Assembly: GCA_003131625.1 (NCBI GenBank)
Contig: PKVY01000059.1
Span: 62,001-126,000, forward strand
Source of the DNA: Acidobacterium sp.
GTDB lineage: Bacteria; Acidobacteriota; Terriglobia; Terriglobales; Acidobacteriaceae
DNA length: 64,000 nt
Reading direction: 5' to 3'
A model generated the notes under the pieces. That model saw only the letters and a program-made list of their open reading frames with translations, did no database searches and was not told the DNA's origin. This document shows positions 7,035 to 16,479 of the stretch, piece by piece; positions within the stretch are counted from its first letter, which is position 1; each line of letters begins with the position of its first letter. Both the position numbers and the translations under genes were made by a program.

Positions 7035-9800
7035 TTAACTCGTGCTGGCTTTCATATCCCCGATTTCGGCTTTCAGTTCTTCCAGGAGGTTCAGCGCCTG
7101 AAGAGGTGTAAGTGTGTCGATGTCGGTCTCGGCCAGACGATCGAGGATGCGCTGCGAAAGCGGAGTGAACATGGTGAGTTGGAGCGACGGTTCCGTCTCC
7201 ACAGCAACATTATGCCGCTCGGAACGCTCGTGCAGGCGCAACACCTGACGGGCACGCAAAATAACGGCCGGGGGCAGGCCGGCGAGGCGCGCGACGTCGA
7301 TTCCGTAACTCCGATCCGCGGGGCCCTGCTCTATGCGATGCAAAAAAACGATGCCGTGGGGAGATTCCTGGATGGCTACGTGCAAATTTTTCAGGCGGGG
7401 AAACTCATCGGCGAGCATGGTGAGCTCGTGGTAGTGGGTGGCGAAGAGGGCGCGGGCGCCGATGTGGCGCTGGAGATATTCGAGGGTGGCCCAGGCGAGG
7501 GCGAGGCCGTCGAAGGTGGAGGTGCCGCGGCCCATTTCGTCGAGCAGGATGAGGGACCGGGCGGTGGCGGTGTTGAGGATGGTGGCGGTTTCGGTCATTT
7601 CGACCATAAAGGTGGAGCGGCCGCGGGCGAGGTTGTCGCTGGCGCCGATGCGGGTATAGACGCGGTCGACGATGCCGTAGGTCATGCGGTCGGCGGGGAC
7701 GAAGCTGCCAGTTTGGGCGAGGATGACAAGGTGCGCGGCCTGGCGGAGGTAGGTGGATTTGCCGCCCATGTTGGGGCCGGTGATGAGGAGAAGGTTGGGG
7801 GCCGAGGTGTTGTCGCTCGCGTCGAGATAGAGGTCGTTGGGGACGAAGCGGGTGTCGCCGGCGTTGTCCATGAGGCGCTCGATGACGGGATGGCGGCCGG
7901 CGACGATTTCGAGAATGGGCGCAGGGTCGATGCGGGGGCGGGTGTAGCCGCGGAGCGCTGCGAGATGGGCGAAGTTGGCGACGAGGTCGATTTCGGCAAC
8001 GGCGGCGCTGGTGCGGCGGATGCGGCTGGCGTTGTCGACGAGGCGGCGGCGGAGATCGGCGAAAATGCGTTTTTCGATTTCGACGGAGCGCTCCTGTGCG
8101 GTGAGGACTTTAGTTTCGTAGTCCTTGAGCTCAGGGGTGGTAAAGCGCTCGGCATTGACGAGGGTCTGCTTGCGTTCGTAGTCGGCAGGGACGGCGGCCA
8201 GGTTGGATTTGGTGATTTCGATGTAGTAGCCGAAGACGGAATTGAAGCGGACTTTCAGCGAGCCGATGCCGGTGCGGCGGCGTTCGCGGTCTTCAATGGC
8301 GGCGATGGAAGCGCGGCCTGATGAGCCGATGGAGCGGAGGTCGTCGAGTTCGGCGTCGATGCCGGCGGCGATGACTCCGCCTTCGGAGAGGGTGAGGGGT
8401 GGTTCGGGGACGAGGGTGGAGAAGATGGCGGCGCAGAGGTCGTCGAGGGGGTCGAGGGTGGTGCTGGAGTGGGTCCAGAAGGGCGAGCGTTCGGCGCTCG
8501 GCGTTCGGCGTTCAGGGGCGCTGGGTGCGGCGTCTTCTGCGACGGCCGGTGACACTTCGTTTTTTTTGCTGGATGACAGCAATGCGGCGGATTTGCGGAC
8601 GTCGGGGAGGTGTTTGAGGGAGGCGGCGAGGGCGAGGACGTCGCGGGGGCCGGCGCTGTCGAGGGAGATGCGGGCGAGGAGGCGGTCGAGGTCGAGGATT
8701 CCCGAGAGGGAGCGGCGCAATTCTTCGCGGCGGATGAGGTCGGCGCGGGCGGCGTCGACGGCCTGGTAGCGGGATTCAATGGCGGCGGGGTCGATCATGG
8801 GGCGCAGGAGCGAGGCGCGGAGCATGCGCTTGCCCATGGGCGTGCAGCAGGCGTCCATGGTGCGAAAGAGGGTGACGTCTGAGCCGGATTCGGAAAAGAG
8901 CGGCTCGACGAGCTCGAGATTGCGGGCGGTGACCTGATCGAGGTGGAGGCACTCGGCGCGGGCGTAGAAGCGGAGGGAGTCGACGTGGCTGACTTCGGAC
9001 TGCTGCGTGGAGCGGACGTAGTGGACGATGGCGCCGGCGGCGATGGCTGCGGCGGGATGACCGGCGAGGCCGAAGCCTTCGAGGGAGCGGCTGCCGAGCT
9101 GGCGCTCGAGGAGCGGGATGGCGAAGTCGGCGGAGAAGGCCCAGTCGTCGACGGGGGTGCGAGTTTTGATCTGGGCGAGGAGCGGGGCGAGGGTGGCTGC
9201 GTCGGGCGTTGCTCCGGAACCTGGGCCGAAGGGGCCGCGGGTTGAGGGAAAGATGAGTTCGGTGGGCGCGAGGCGGAGGAGTTCTTCGAGACATTGCGCG
9301 GTCGGGGCCTGACTGGAAAGCCCGGGACCGGAGAATTCTGTCGCGCGGAAATCGCCGGTGGAGAGGTCGAGGAAGGCGAGTCCGGCGGCGTTGTCGGTGA
9401 GGTGGACGGCGGCGAGGTAGTTGCTTTGCTCGGCGGCGAGGGAGGGATCGAGGGCGGTACCGGGCGAGAGGACGCGGGTGACCTCGCGGCGGACGATTTT
9501 TTTTGTGAGCTTCGGGTCCTCCATTTGGTCGCAGATGGCGACGCGATAACCCTGGCGGAGCAGGCGGGCGATGTAGTTCTCCGCGGCGTGATACGGGACG
9601 CCGCACATGGGGACGTTGCGCTCTTTGTCGCGGGCGGTGAGGGTGAGCTGCAGCTCGCGGGAGGCGGTTTTGGCGTCGTCGAAGAAGAGCTCGTAGAAGT
9701 CGCCGAGGCGAAAGAAGAGCAGGGCGTCGGGGTGCTGGCGTTTGGCGGCCAGGTACTGGCGCATGAGCGGAGTGTGGGTGTCGGTCGTCGCCTCTGGCAC
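7035..9800 (-). CDS. mutS: DNA mismatch repair protein MutS
   Basis: About 921 aa. MutS recognises mismatches and short loops and recruits MutL. The mismatch-binding motif is FFRLGDFYELFFDDA (the FxE phenylalanine region), followed by connector, lever and clamp domains and the ATPase with Walker A GPNMGGKSTYL, then DEMGRGTSTFDG and a C-terminal LLEELKAEI helix. Homology begins at DTHTPLMRQYL, so the GTG at 9800 is the preferred start. The frame is open to 9932, but that stretch is encoded by degenerate repeat words. A low-complexity insert of repeat origin lies in the lever/clamp region (encoded near 8481-8560, reading PERRTPSAERSP). nagZ follows 13 nt downstream. Confidence 0.95.
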   Translation of the reverse strand: MPEATTDTHTPLMRQYLAAKRQHPDALLFFRLGDFYELFFDDAKTASRELQLTLTARDKERNVPMCGVPYHAAENYIARLLRQGYRVAICDQMEDPKLTKKIVRREVTRVLSPGTALDPSLAAEQSNYLAAVHLTDNAAGLAFLDLSTGDFRATEFSGPGLSSQAPTAQCLEELLRLAPTELIFPSTRGPFGPGSGATPDAATLAPLLAQIKTRTPVDDWAFSADFAIPLLERQLGSRSLEGFGLAGHPAAAIAAGAIVHYVRSTQQSEVSHVDSLRFYARAECLHLDQVTARNLELVEPLFSESGSDVTLFRTMDACCTPMGKRMLRASLLRPMIDPAAIESRYQAVDAARADLIRREELRRSLSGILDLDRLLARISLDSAGPRDVLALAASLKHLPDVRKSAALLSSSKKNEVSPAVAEDAAPSAPERRTPSAERSPFWTHSSTTLDPLDDLCAAIFSTLVPEPPLTLSEGGVIAAGIDAELDDLRSIGSSGRASIAAIEDRERRRTGIGSLKVRFNSVFGYYIEITKSNLAAVPADYERKQTLVNAERFTTPELKDYETKVLTAQERSVEIEKRIFADLRRRLVDNASRIRRTSAAVAEIDLVANFAHLAALRGYTRPRIDPAPILEIVAGRHPVIERLMDNAGDTRFVPNDLYLDASDNTSAPNLLLITGPNMGGKSTYLRQAAHLVILAQTGSFVPADRMTYGIVDRVYTRIGASDNLARGRSTFMVEMTETATILNTATARSLILLDEMGRGTSTFDGLALAWATLEYLQRHIGARALFATHYHELTMLADEFPRLKNLHVAIQESPHGIVFLHRIEQGPADRSYGIDVARLAGLPPAVILRARQVLRLHERSERHNVAVETEPSLQLTMFTPLSQRILDRLAETDIDTLTPLQALNLLEELKAEIGDMKASTS
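8481..8520. repeat. Word repeat inside mutS
   Basis: Tandem copies of a gcgttcgg-type word (gttcggcgctcggcgttcgg) are translated in frame into a PERRTPSAERSP linker that MutS proteins normally lack. It is the same class of degenerate repeat seen between genes elsewhere in the core region. Confidence 0.5.
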
Positions 9801-9828
9801 GGAAGGGTCAGGATACCGCGTCGGGAGA

Positions 9829-9862
9829 GCAGAGTTTAGAGTTTGGAGTTTAGAGTTTAGGA
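9829..9862. repeat. Word repeat upstream of mutS
   Basis: The words gagtttagagtttggagttt and tagagtttagg form four imperfect 7-8 bp units just upstream of the preferred mutS start. The open frame through it is probably not coding. Confidence 0.5.
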
Positions 9863-10072
9863 ATGGGCGGGAAAGAGACCATGAAGGGGCGATTGCCGGA
9901 GCGAACGCGGGAGAAGTCGAACGAGGCTGCACGCTCGAGAGGCGAGTCCCTTGTTGAGTTCTTCAGGAACTCGCCGCTCGTCAGAGCTGATATCGATTGG
10001 GAGCGCCAAGAAGACAAGGGGCGGGACGTCAATCTCTCGATCCGAACCACGCTGCGAAAATCCTCAGGCTGA
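9863..10072 (+). pseudogene. Possible remnant of a type II antitoxin gene
   Basis: A 69-codon frame whose second half (GESLVEFFRNSPL, then DIDWERQEDKGRDVNL) resembles, from memory, the C-terminal tail of Phd/VapB-type antitoxins. There the tail wraps the toxin. The N-terminal DNA-binding part is not recognisable and no PIN-domain toxin frame follows before nfo at 10147. If real, it is a decayed antitoxin. It may also be a chance frame. Confidence 0.25.
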
Positions 10073-10146
10073 CCGGCACTGCGTGATTGAGCAGAGCGTG
10101 GCTGCATTCCGCAGACGCGTGCCCTGCGCGGCTAGACTAACCGCTA

Positions 10147-11034
10147 GTGGCGAAGCGGCGCATTGGGATTCATTTGTCGACGTCGGGCGGGGTTTTTCGC
10201 GCGGCGGAGCGGGCGCACGAAATTGGCGCGAATACGTTTCAGATTTTCTCGTCGAGCCCGCGGATGTGGCGGGCGCAGCGGCTGGATGCGAGCCACTGCG
10301 AGCAGATGCGGCGGCTGCGCAAGGAGTACGACTGCGCGCCGCTGGTGATCCACACGAGCTACCTGGTGAACCTGTGCAGCCAGACGGAATTATTCCGGGA
10401 AAAATCGATTGTTGCGTTTCGCGGCGAGGTGGAGCGAGCGCTGGCGCTGGGCGCGGAGTATCTGGTGCTGCATCCCGGATCGTGGAAGGGGCTGACGCGT
10501 GAGGAGGGCTTGCGGCGGGCGGCGGAGTCAATTGCGCGGGCGGTGGATGGGGTGCGGTTCGACGACTGCGATTTTCGCGTGCTGATCGAGAACACGGCGG
10601 GGGCGGAGTTTTCGCTGGGCGGGAGTTTCGAGCAGGTGGCGGAGCTGATTGAGAAGCTGCGGCCGGTGGTTCCGGTGGGCGCGTGCCTCGACACCTGCCA
10701 TTGCCATGTGGCTGGCTACGATCTGGTGAGCGGCGAGGGATACGAGGAGACGGTAGAGCGGGTTCGGGACAGCACGGGGCTGGAGACGGTGCGGGTGTGG
10801 CACATGAATGACGCAAAAGCTGTACGCGGGTCGAGGCTGGATCGGCATCAACATATAGGCGATGGGACGATGGGGCTGGAGCCGTTTCGCCGCCTGCTGA
10901 ACGATGCTCGATTTGCGCATTGCGCGTTTATCGCGGAGACGCCGGTGGACGAACCGGAGGATGACCGGAGGAATGTGGAGACGATGCTGGCGCTGGTGGC
11001 GAGGCCGGTGAGGAGTACCCGGACGGCTTACTGA
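10147..11034 (+). CDS. nfo: Endonuclease IV (apurinic/apyrimidinic endonuclease)
   Basis: 295-aa AP endonuclease of the AP_endonuc_2 TIM-barrel family, which nicks DNA 5' to abasic sites in base-excision repair. Zinc-ligand segments occur in the family order: HTSYLVNL, VLHPGSW, LIENTAGAEF, CLDTCHCHVAGYD, VWHMNDAK, DRHQHIGDG and FIAETP. The start is GTG at 10147, giving MAKRRIGIHLSTSGG, which matches the usual N-terminus (GxHxSxxGG). Length is normal. The short gap to leuS (32 nt) suggests one transcript. Confidence 0.95.
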   Translation: MAKRRIGIHLSTSGGVFRAAERAHEIGANTFQIFSSSPRMWRAQRLDASHCEQMRRLRKEYDCAPLVIHTSYLVNLCSQTELFREKSIVAFRGEVERALALGAEYLVLHPGSWKGLTREEGLRRAAESIARAVDGVRFDDCDFRVLIENTAGAEFSLGGSFEQVAELIEKLRPVVPVGACLDTCHCHVAGYDLVSGEGYEETVERVRDSTGLETVRVWHMNDAKAVRGSRLDRHQHIGDGTMGLEPFRRLLNDARFAHCAFIAETPVDEPEDDRRNVETMLALVARPVRSTRTAY

Positions 11035-11066
11035 CGCATCAATTTACAATCAAGACTGAGTCCGTT

Positions 11067-13715
11067 ATGGCGACAAAAGAACAAGCACAAGCCGCCCAGC
11101 AGGGGGGCAGCGGAGAATCCTCATCTTTCGAGGCCAGGTACAATTTCGCCGAGATTGAGGCGCGCTGGCAGGCGCGATGGGAGTCGCAGCCGGAGCTGTA
11201 TGCCGCCGAACCGGCTTCGTCGACGAAGCCGAAGTACTACGTGCTGGAGATGCTGCCGTACCCGTCGGGGCAGCTGCACATGGGCCACGTGCGCAACTAC
11301 TCGATTGGCGATGTGCTCGCGCGCTACATGTGGATGCAGGGGCACAACGTGCTGCACCCAATGGGCTGGGACGCCTTCGGGCTGCCTGCGGAAAATGCCG
11401 CGCTCAAAAACAACACGCCGCCACGGCAGTGGACGCTGGGCAACATCGCCGCGATGAAGCGGCAGATGAATCGACTTGGGCTGAGCTACGACTGGCGCAA
11501 CGAGATCACGACCTGTTTGCCGGATTACTACCGCTGGAACCAGTGGTTCTTTTTGAAGATGTACGAGCGGGGGCTGGCGTATCGCAAGAAGAGCAAGGTG
11601 AACTGGTGTCCGCAGTGCGCGACGGTGCTGGCCAATGAGCAGGTGGTGAACGGGTGCTGCTGGCGGCACGAAGAACAGCCGGTGGAGCAGCGCGATCTGG
11701 AGCAGTGGTTTTTGCGCATCACGAATTACGCGCAGGAGCTGCTGGACGACTTAGCGAAACTGGATGGCTGGCCGGAGAAGGTCCGCACCATGCAGCGCAA
11801 CTGGATCGGGCGCAGCGAAGGCGCGGAGATCGGGTTCGACCTGGAGGACGCGAGCGACGCAACGGAGGACGAGGAGAAGGCGCGCAAAGCGGGAACAGCG
11901 ATGTTGCCAGCTCGCGAGGGCGTGAAGGGAACGGGGAAGAAGATCGCTGTGTTCACGACGCGCGTGGACACGATTTACGGGGCGACGAGTTTGCAGCTGG
12001 CGCCCGAGCATCCGCTGGTGAAGGAGATGGCGGCGGCCAATGCGGAATTAGCGGACGCGGTGGCGGCTCTGCTCGATCAGCAGAGGAAAGCGCGCGAGGC
12101 GGGCGACGTCGGGGAGATTGAGAAGCACGGCGTCTTCACGGGGCACTACGCCATCAATCCGTTCAACGGCGAGCGGCTGCCGGTGTGGGTGGGCAACTAC
12201 ATCCTGCTGGACTACGGGACGGGCGCGATCATGTCGGTTCCGGCGCACGACGACCGCGACTACGATTTCGCGAAGAAATACGGGCTGGAAATCAGGATTG
12301 TCATCCTGCCGAGAAAGCAGGGCGAGGCCTCGGAGAATGGCGAGCGCGAATCGCCGTTGCCCTACACCGAGGAGGACAGCCTGTTGATCAATTCTGGCGA
12401 GTTTAGTTCGCTGGGGAACAAGGAAGCGCAGCACAAGATGGCGGCGTCTGCCGAGGAGCATGGATTTGGCAAGGCGACGGTTACGTATCGGCTGAAGGAC
12501 TGGGGGATCAGCCGGCAGAGGTACTGGGGCACGCCGATTCCGATGCTGTACTGCGCGAAGGACGGAATCGTACCGGTTCCGGAGAGCGAATTGCCGGTAC
12601 TGCTGCCGGACAACGTGGAAATTACGCAGCAGGGCGGGTCGCCGCTGGCGCGGATGCCGGAGTTCGTCAATGTGAAGTGCCCGAAGTGCGGAGGACAGGC
12701 GCGGCGCGAGACGGACACGATGGATACCTTCGTCGATTCGTCCTGGTATTTCTATCGCTACACGGACGCGCACAACAGCAGCGCTCCATTTGCAACGGCG
12801 ACCGTGGCGTATTGGTTCCCGATCGACCAGTACATCGGCGGCGTGGAGCACGCCATCCTGCACCTGATCTATTCGCGGTTCTGGACGAAGGCGATGCGCG
12901 ATCTGGGCCTGGTGCGCAATGACGAGCCGGTGGGGCGGTTGTTCACACAGGGGATGGTGATCCGCAACGGCGCGAAGATGTCGAAGTCAAAAGGCAACGT
13001 GGTGTCGCCGGATGAAATGATCGGAAGTTTTGGCGCGGACTCTGCGCGGATGTATTCCTTGTTTGCTGCGCCGCCGGATCGCGATCTGGACTGGCAGGAG
13101 GATGGGGTTGCGGGGGTGAGCCGGTTCCTGGGCCGGGTTTATCGCTTTGCGATGAAGTATGCGGATCGCGCGAAGGCGGCGGAGAGCGGCCGGAGTGCGG
13201 AGCTTTCGCCGGAATCGCAGGGGCTGCTGCGCAAGCTGCACCAGACGATCCGGAAAATCACGGAGGATTTTGCGGGACGCTGGCATTTCAACACGAGCAT
13301 CGCGGCGATTATGGAGCTGGTGAACACGTTGACGGCGGCGGAAACTGCGATCGGCGCGGGGAAGGTTCCCGACGCAGTGCTGGCGGAAATTCTCCGCAGC
13401 CTGACGCTGCTGCTCGCGCCGTTCGCACCTTATCTGGCGTGTGAATTGTGGGAACGGATCGGCGAGAGGGGTGAATTGCTGCGTGCGCCGTGGCCGAAGT
13501 TCGATGAGGCGCTGGCACGCGAGGAGCAGATCGAGATCCCGGTGCAGATCAACGGGAAGCTGCGCGCGGTGGTGCGGGTTGGGGCCGATGCCGATGAGGA
13601 CATGGTGCGCGAAGCGGCGCTCGCCGATGAGAAGATCGCAGCTCTGCTCGCCGGCAAGGAGATTGTGCGCATCATCGTGGTGCCGCGCAAGCTGATCAAC
13701 ATTGTGGTGAAGTAG
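11067..13715 (+). CDS. leuS: Leucyl-tRNA synthetase
   Basis: 882-aa class I synthetase that charges tRNA-Leu. The HIGH motif appears as HMGH in PYPSGQLHMGHVRNYSIGDV, and KMSKSKGNVVSPDEM is the KMSKS loop. The CP1 editing domain lies between (TTRVDTIYGAT; VPAHDDRDYDFA carries the editing aspartate). Zinc-ribbon cysteines occur at WCPQC and CPKCGG. The first 25 residues (EQAQAAQQGGSGESSS) are a non-conserved extension. Length is typical for bacterial LeuRS. Confidence 0.97.
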   Translation: MATKEQAQAAQQGGSGESSSFEARYNFAEIEARWQARWESQPELYAAEPASSTKPKYYVLEMLPYPSGQLHMGHVRNYSIGDVLARYMWMQGHNVLHPMGWDAFGLPAENAALKNNTPPRQWTLGNIAAMKRQMNRLGLSYDWRNEITTCLPDYYRWNQWFFLKMYERGLAYRKKSKVNWCPQCATVLANEQVVNGCCWRHEEQPVEQRDLEQWFLRITNYAQELLDDLAKLDGWPEKVRTMQRNWIGRSEGAEIGFDLEDASDATEDEEKARKAGTAMLPAREGVKGTGKKIAVFTTRVDTIYGATSLQLAPEHPLVKEMAAANAELADAVAALLDQQRKAREAGDVGEIEKHGVFTGHYAINPFNGERLPVWVGNYILLDYGTGAIMSVPAHDDRDYDFAKKYGLEIRIVILPRKQGEASENGERESPLPYTEEDSLLINSGEFSSLGNKEAQHKMAASAEEHGFGKATVTYRLKDWGISRQRYWGTPIPMLYCAKDGIVPVPESELPVLLPDNVEITQQGGSPLARMPEFVNVKCPKCGGQARRETDTMDTFVDSSWYFYRYTDAHNSSAPFATATVAYWFPIDQYIGGVEHAILHLIYSRFWTKAMRDLGLVRNDEPVGRLFTQGMVIRNGAKMSKSKGNVVSPDEMIGSFGADSARMYSLFAAPPDRDLDWQEDGVAGVSRFLGRVYRFAMKYADRAKAAESGRSAELSPESQGLLRKLHQTIRKITEDFAGRWHFNTSIAAIMELVNTLTAAETAIGAGKVPDAVLAEILRSLTLLLAPFAPYLACELWERIGERGELLRAPWPKFDEALAREEQIEIPVQINGKLRAVVRVGADADEDMVREAALADEKIAALLAGKEIVRIIVVPRKLINIVVK

Positions 13716-13721
13716 GCGGCT

Positions 13722-14708
13722 ATGCCTGCGGCCGGATCTGGAGATGCGGGCGCAGCCGCGCCAATTGTGGAGAAAACCAGGCGAGGCGAGGCCCGCGGGA
13801 CGCAGTCGTTTGTGCACATCCTGGCGCTGTGCTGGCGGCGCCCGTCGCTGCTCGGGCTAGAGCTGTTGTGGCGCTGGAGTTACGGCATCCCGCTGCTGGT
13901 TGTCTTGTGGTTCGCGGGGCAGCATATCTGGGCGGAAACGGCCGCGAAGCTTGAGGCTACCGGCGTCTTTCAGTTTTCGCTGCAGGATTCCATGCAGGGA
14001 GCGGTGCAGGTATCGGACGCCATCGATGTGCTGAAGGCGCCCGTGCTGCATATTGCGGCGTGGCTGCTGCCTCTGTCGATGATGGCCTGGGCTGTGGCTG
14101 CGGGGTTGGGGCGCAGCTCGGTTTTGCGAGCGTATCGGCCGGAGACGCCGCGACGCTGGGCAGCGATGATCGTGCTGCAGCTGCTGCGCATTGTCGCGCT
14201 GTTCGGGACGCTCGTTGTGTGGTTTGTTGCGATTCGGTGGGCGGCGCTTTTCGCGCTGGGGAGCGGCGCGGCCAGCGACGCGGGGGACGAGCCGAATCTG
14301 GTGCTTTACTGCGCGCTGGTGATCATTTTTTCGCTCGGGATTTTCGCGGTTTGGGCGCTGCTAAGCTGGATTTTTTCCATCGCGCCACTGCTGGCGGTGC
14401 TTGAAGGGCGCGGTATCGCGAACAGCCTGGTGCGGAGTTTGCGGCTGGGGCCGCTGCGGAGCAAGCTGGTGGAGATCAATATGGTGATGGGCATTGTGAA
14501 GCTGGCGCTGATTGTGCTGGCGATGGTTTTCTCGGCGACTCCGCTGCCGTTCGAGGAGGTTGTGCATGGCGCGTCACTGTACGCGTGGTGGGCGGTAGTG
14601 ACGGTGCTGTATCTGGTGGCGTCGGATTTTTTTCAGGTGGCACGGGTGGTGGCGTTTGTGGAGCTGTGGGGACTCGCCGTCCAGGTGGACACGCCTTCGG
14701 CGCCATGA
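13722..14708 (+). CDS. Polytopic membrane protein of unknown function
   Basis: 328 aa starting 6 nt after the leuS stop, so probably co-translated with it. After a 40-residue hydrophilic start there are about six hydrophobic segments: near residues 45-65, 105-130, 145-175, 190-225, 250-270 and 280-300. The pattern RRPSLLGLELLWRW and the repeated amphipathic loops recall DUF4013-like membrane proteins, but no family motif is certain. No catalytic residues stand out. It may be a lineage-specific protein of Acidobacteriota. Confidence 0.75.
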   Translation: MPAAGSGDAGAAAPIVEKTRRGEARGTQSFVHILALCWRRPSLLGLELLWRWSYGIPLLVVLWFAGQHIWAETAAKLEATGVFQFSLQDSMQGAVQVSDAIDVLKAPVLHIAAWLLPLSMMAWAVAAGLGRSSVLRAYRPETPRRWAAMIVLQLLRIVALFGTLVVWFVAIRWAALFALGSGAASDAGDEPNLVLYCALVIIFSLGIFAVWALLSWIFSIAPLLAVLEGRGIANSLVRSLRLGPLRSKLVEINMVMGIVKLALIVLAMVFSATPLPFEEVVHGASLYAWWAVVTVLYLVASDFFQVARVVAFVELWGLAVQVDTPSAP

Positions 14709-14771
14709 ACCTTCCGCGAAGGGGCTCGGGACATTCCTTTACAGCGAAATTAATCCCTGCCACACTGACTA

Positions 14772-16322
14772 GTGCCCACACCGTCGATCGTGATCCTCGA
14801 TTTCGGCTCGCAATATGTTCAATTGATCGCGCGTCGCATCCGCGAGCAGAATGTTCACTCCGTGGTTCTGCCGTGCACAGCGAAGATCGAGGAGATTCGA
14901 GCGCAGAACCCCGTCGGCATCGTTCTTTCCGGAGGACCGTGCTCGGTGTACGACGCCGACGCACCGCCGGCCGATCCGGCGATTCTGGAGATGGGGCTGC
15001 CGGTGCTGGGAATTTGCTACGGCCTGCAGTTCATCACGCATCATTTGGGCGGGCGCGTGCGGTCGGCGGTGAAGCGGGAGTACGGGCCCGCGGACGTCGA
15101 GGTGATCGACACGGCGAATCCGCTTTTTGCCGAGCTGCCGGCGTCGCTGCACGTTTGGATGTCGCACGGCGATGAGGCGCTGGATCTGCCGCAGGGATTT
15201 CATCTAACGGCGAGGACGTCGAACGCGGTGGCGGGGATGGCGAACCCGGAGCGGCGCATCTGGGCGGTGCAGTTTCATCCGGAGGTACACCACACGCAAC
15301 AGGGCACGGCGCTGTTGCGGAATTTTGTCTTCAATATATGCCACGCGAGCCCGGATTGGACGCCAGAACACTTCATTCACAGCACGGTGGCGGCGATTCG
15401 CGAGAAAGTCGGCACCGGGCATGCTCTCTGCGCACTTTCGGGCGGCGTGGATTCGTCGGTGGCGGCGGTGCTGGTGCATCGCGCGATCGGCGACCACTTG
15501 ACGTGCGTGTTTGTAAACAACGGGGTGCTGCGGAAGAATGAATTCGAGAAAGTGCAGCAGAACCTGCGCGACAAGCTGGGGCTGAAGCTGGTTGCGGTGG
15601 ATGCGAGCAAGCGTTTCCTGCTGAAGCTGCGGGGCGTCACCGATCCGGAAGGCAAACGCAAGATTATCGGCAACGAGTTCATCGCGGTCTTCGACGATGA
15701 AGCCAACCGCATCGCAGAAGAAACCGGCGGAGTGGAGTGGCTGGTGCAGGGCACGCTGTATCCGGACGTGATCGAGTCGTCGCCGGTGAAGGGACCGTCG
15801 CAGACCATCAAAAGCCATCACAACGTGGGTGGGTTGCCGGAGGATATGACGCTGCAGCTGATCGAGCCGCTGCGGGATTTATTTAAGGATGAGGTGCGGC
15901 GGATTGGGCGCGATCTGGGCATGCCGGAGGACATTTTGCAGCGGCAGCCGTTTCCTGGACCGGGGCTGGCGGTGCGCATTGTGGGCGAGGTGACGGCGGA
16001 TCGCGTGGCGTTGATCCAGGACGCCGATGAGATTGTGGTTTCGGAAATCAAGAAGGCGGGGCTCTACCAGCAGATCTGGCAGTCGTTCGCGGTGCTGCTG
16101 CCGGTGAAGAGCGTGGGCGTGATGGGCGATCAGCGGACGTATGCGTACACCTGCGCGATTCGCGCCGTGCATTCAGAAGACGGGATGACGGCGGACTGGG
16201 TTCCGCTGCCGTACGAGGTGCTGAAGACGATTTCCAGCCGGATCGTAAATGAGGTGCGCGGGATCAATCGGGTGGTGTACGACATTACATCGAAGCCGCC
16301 GGGCACGATTGAGTGGGAATGA
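14772..16322 (+). CDS. guaA: GMP synthase (glutamine-hydrolysing)
   Basis: 516 aa. It converts XMP, glutamine and ATP to GMP. The class I glutamine amidotransferase domain has the nucleophile in LGICYGLQ and the His-Glu pair in [10 protein letters not shown]. The ATP-pyrophosphatase P-loop is [13 protein letters not shown]. The C-terminal dimerisation domain holds [18 protein letters not shown] and ends in [13 protein letters not shown], the invariant C-terminus. The start is GTG at 14772. No purine riboswitch is visible in the 63-bp leader. Confidence 0.97.
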   Translation: MPTPSIVILDFGSQYVQLIARRIREQNVHSVVLPCTAKIEEIRAQNPVGIVLSGGPCSVYDADAPPADPAILEMGLPVLGICYGLQFITHHLGGRVRSAVKREYGPADVEVIDTANPLFAELPASLHVWMSHGDEALDLPQGFHLTARTSNAVAGMANPERRIWAVQFHPEVHHTQQGTALLRNFVFNICHASPDWTPEHFIHSTVAAIREKVGTGHALCALSGGVDSSVAAVLVHRAIGDHLTCVFVNNGVLRKNEFEKVQQNLRDKLGLKLVAVDASKRFLLKLRGVTDPEGKRKIIGNEFIAVFDDEANRIAEETGGVEWLVQGTLYPDVIESSPVKGPSQTIKSHHNVGGLPEDMTLQLIEPLRDLFKDEVRRIGRDLGMPEDILQRQPFPGPGLAVRIVGEVTADRVALIQDADEIVVSEIKKAGLYQQIWQSFAVLLPVKSVGVMGDQRTYAYTCAIRAVHSEDGMTADWVPLPYEVLKTISSRIVNEVRGINRVVYDITSKPPGTIEWE

Positions 16323-16325
16323 AAA

Positions 16326-16373
16326 GCAGGGAATAGGGGATAGGGTATAGCGATCAGCGTTCAGCGATCAGGT
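16326..16373. repeat. Word repeat downstream of guaA
   Basis: The run gggaataggggatagggtat is followed by gcgatcagcgttcagcgatc. Two different short words are each repeated in tandem. Similar words occur at 21059-21090. Confidence 0.6.
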
Positions 16374-16479
16374 ATTTGCGCCATTCTCCGCTTTCGGCGG
16401 CTTGTTTGAGCAAGGCATATTTCCCTCTGATATTCTGCATCCTCCGTTACGAATCCCTGTCACGTGAGGCTGTGCCCAA

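Noticed and set aside
14709-14771. Purine riboswitch upstream of guaA
   Set aside because: The gap is only 63 bp and lacks the conserved purine aptamer core and P2/P3 loops.
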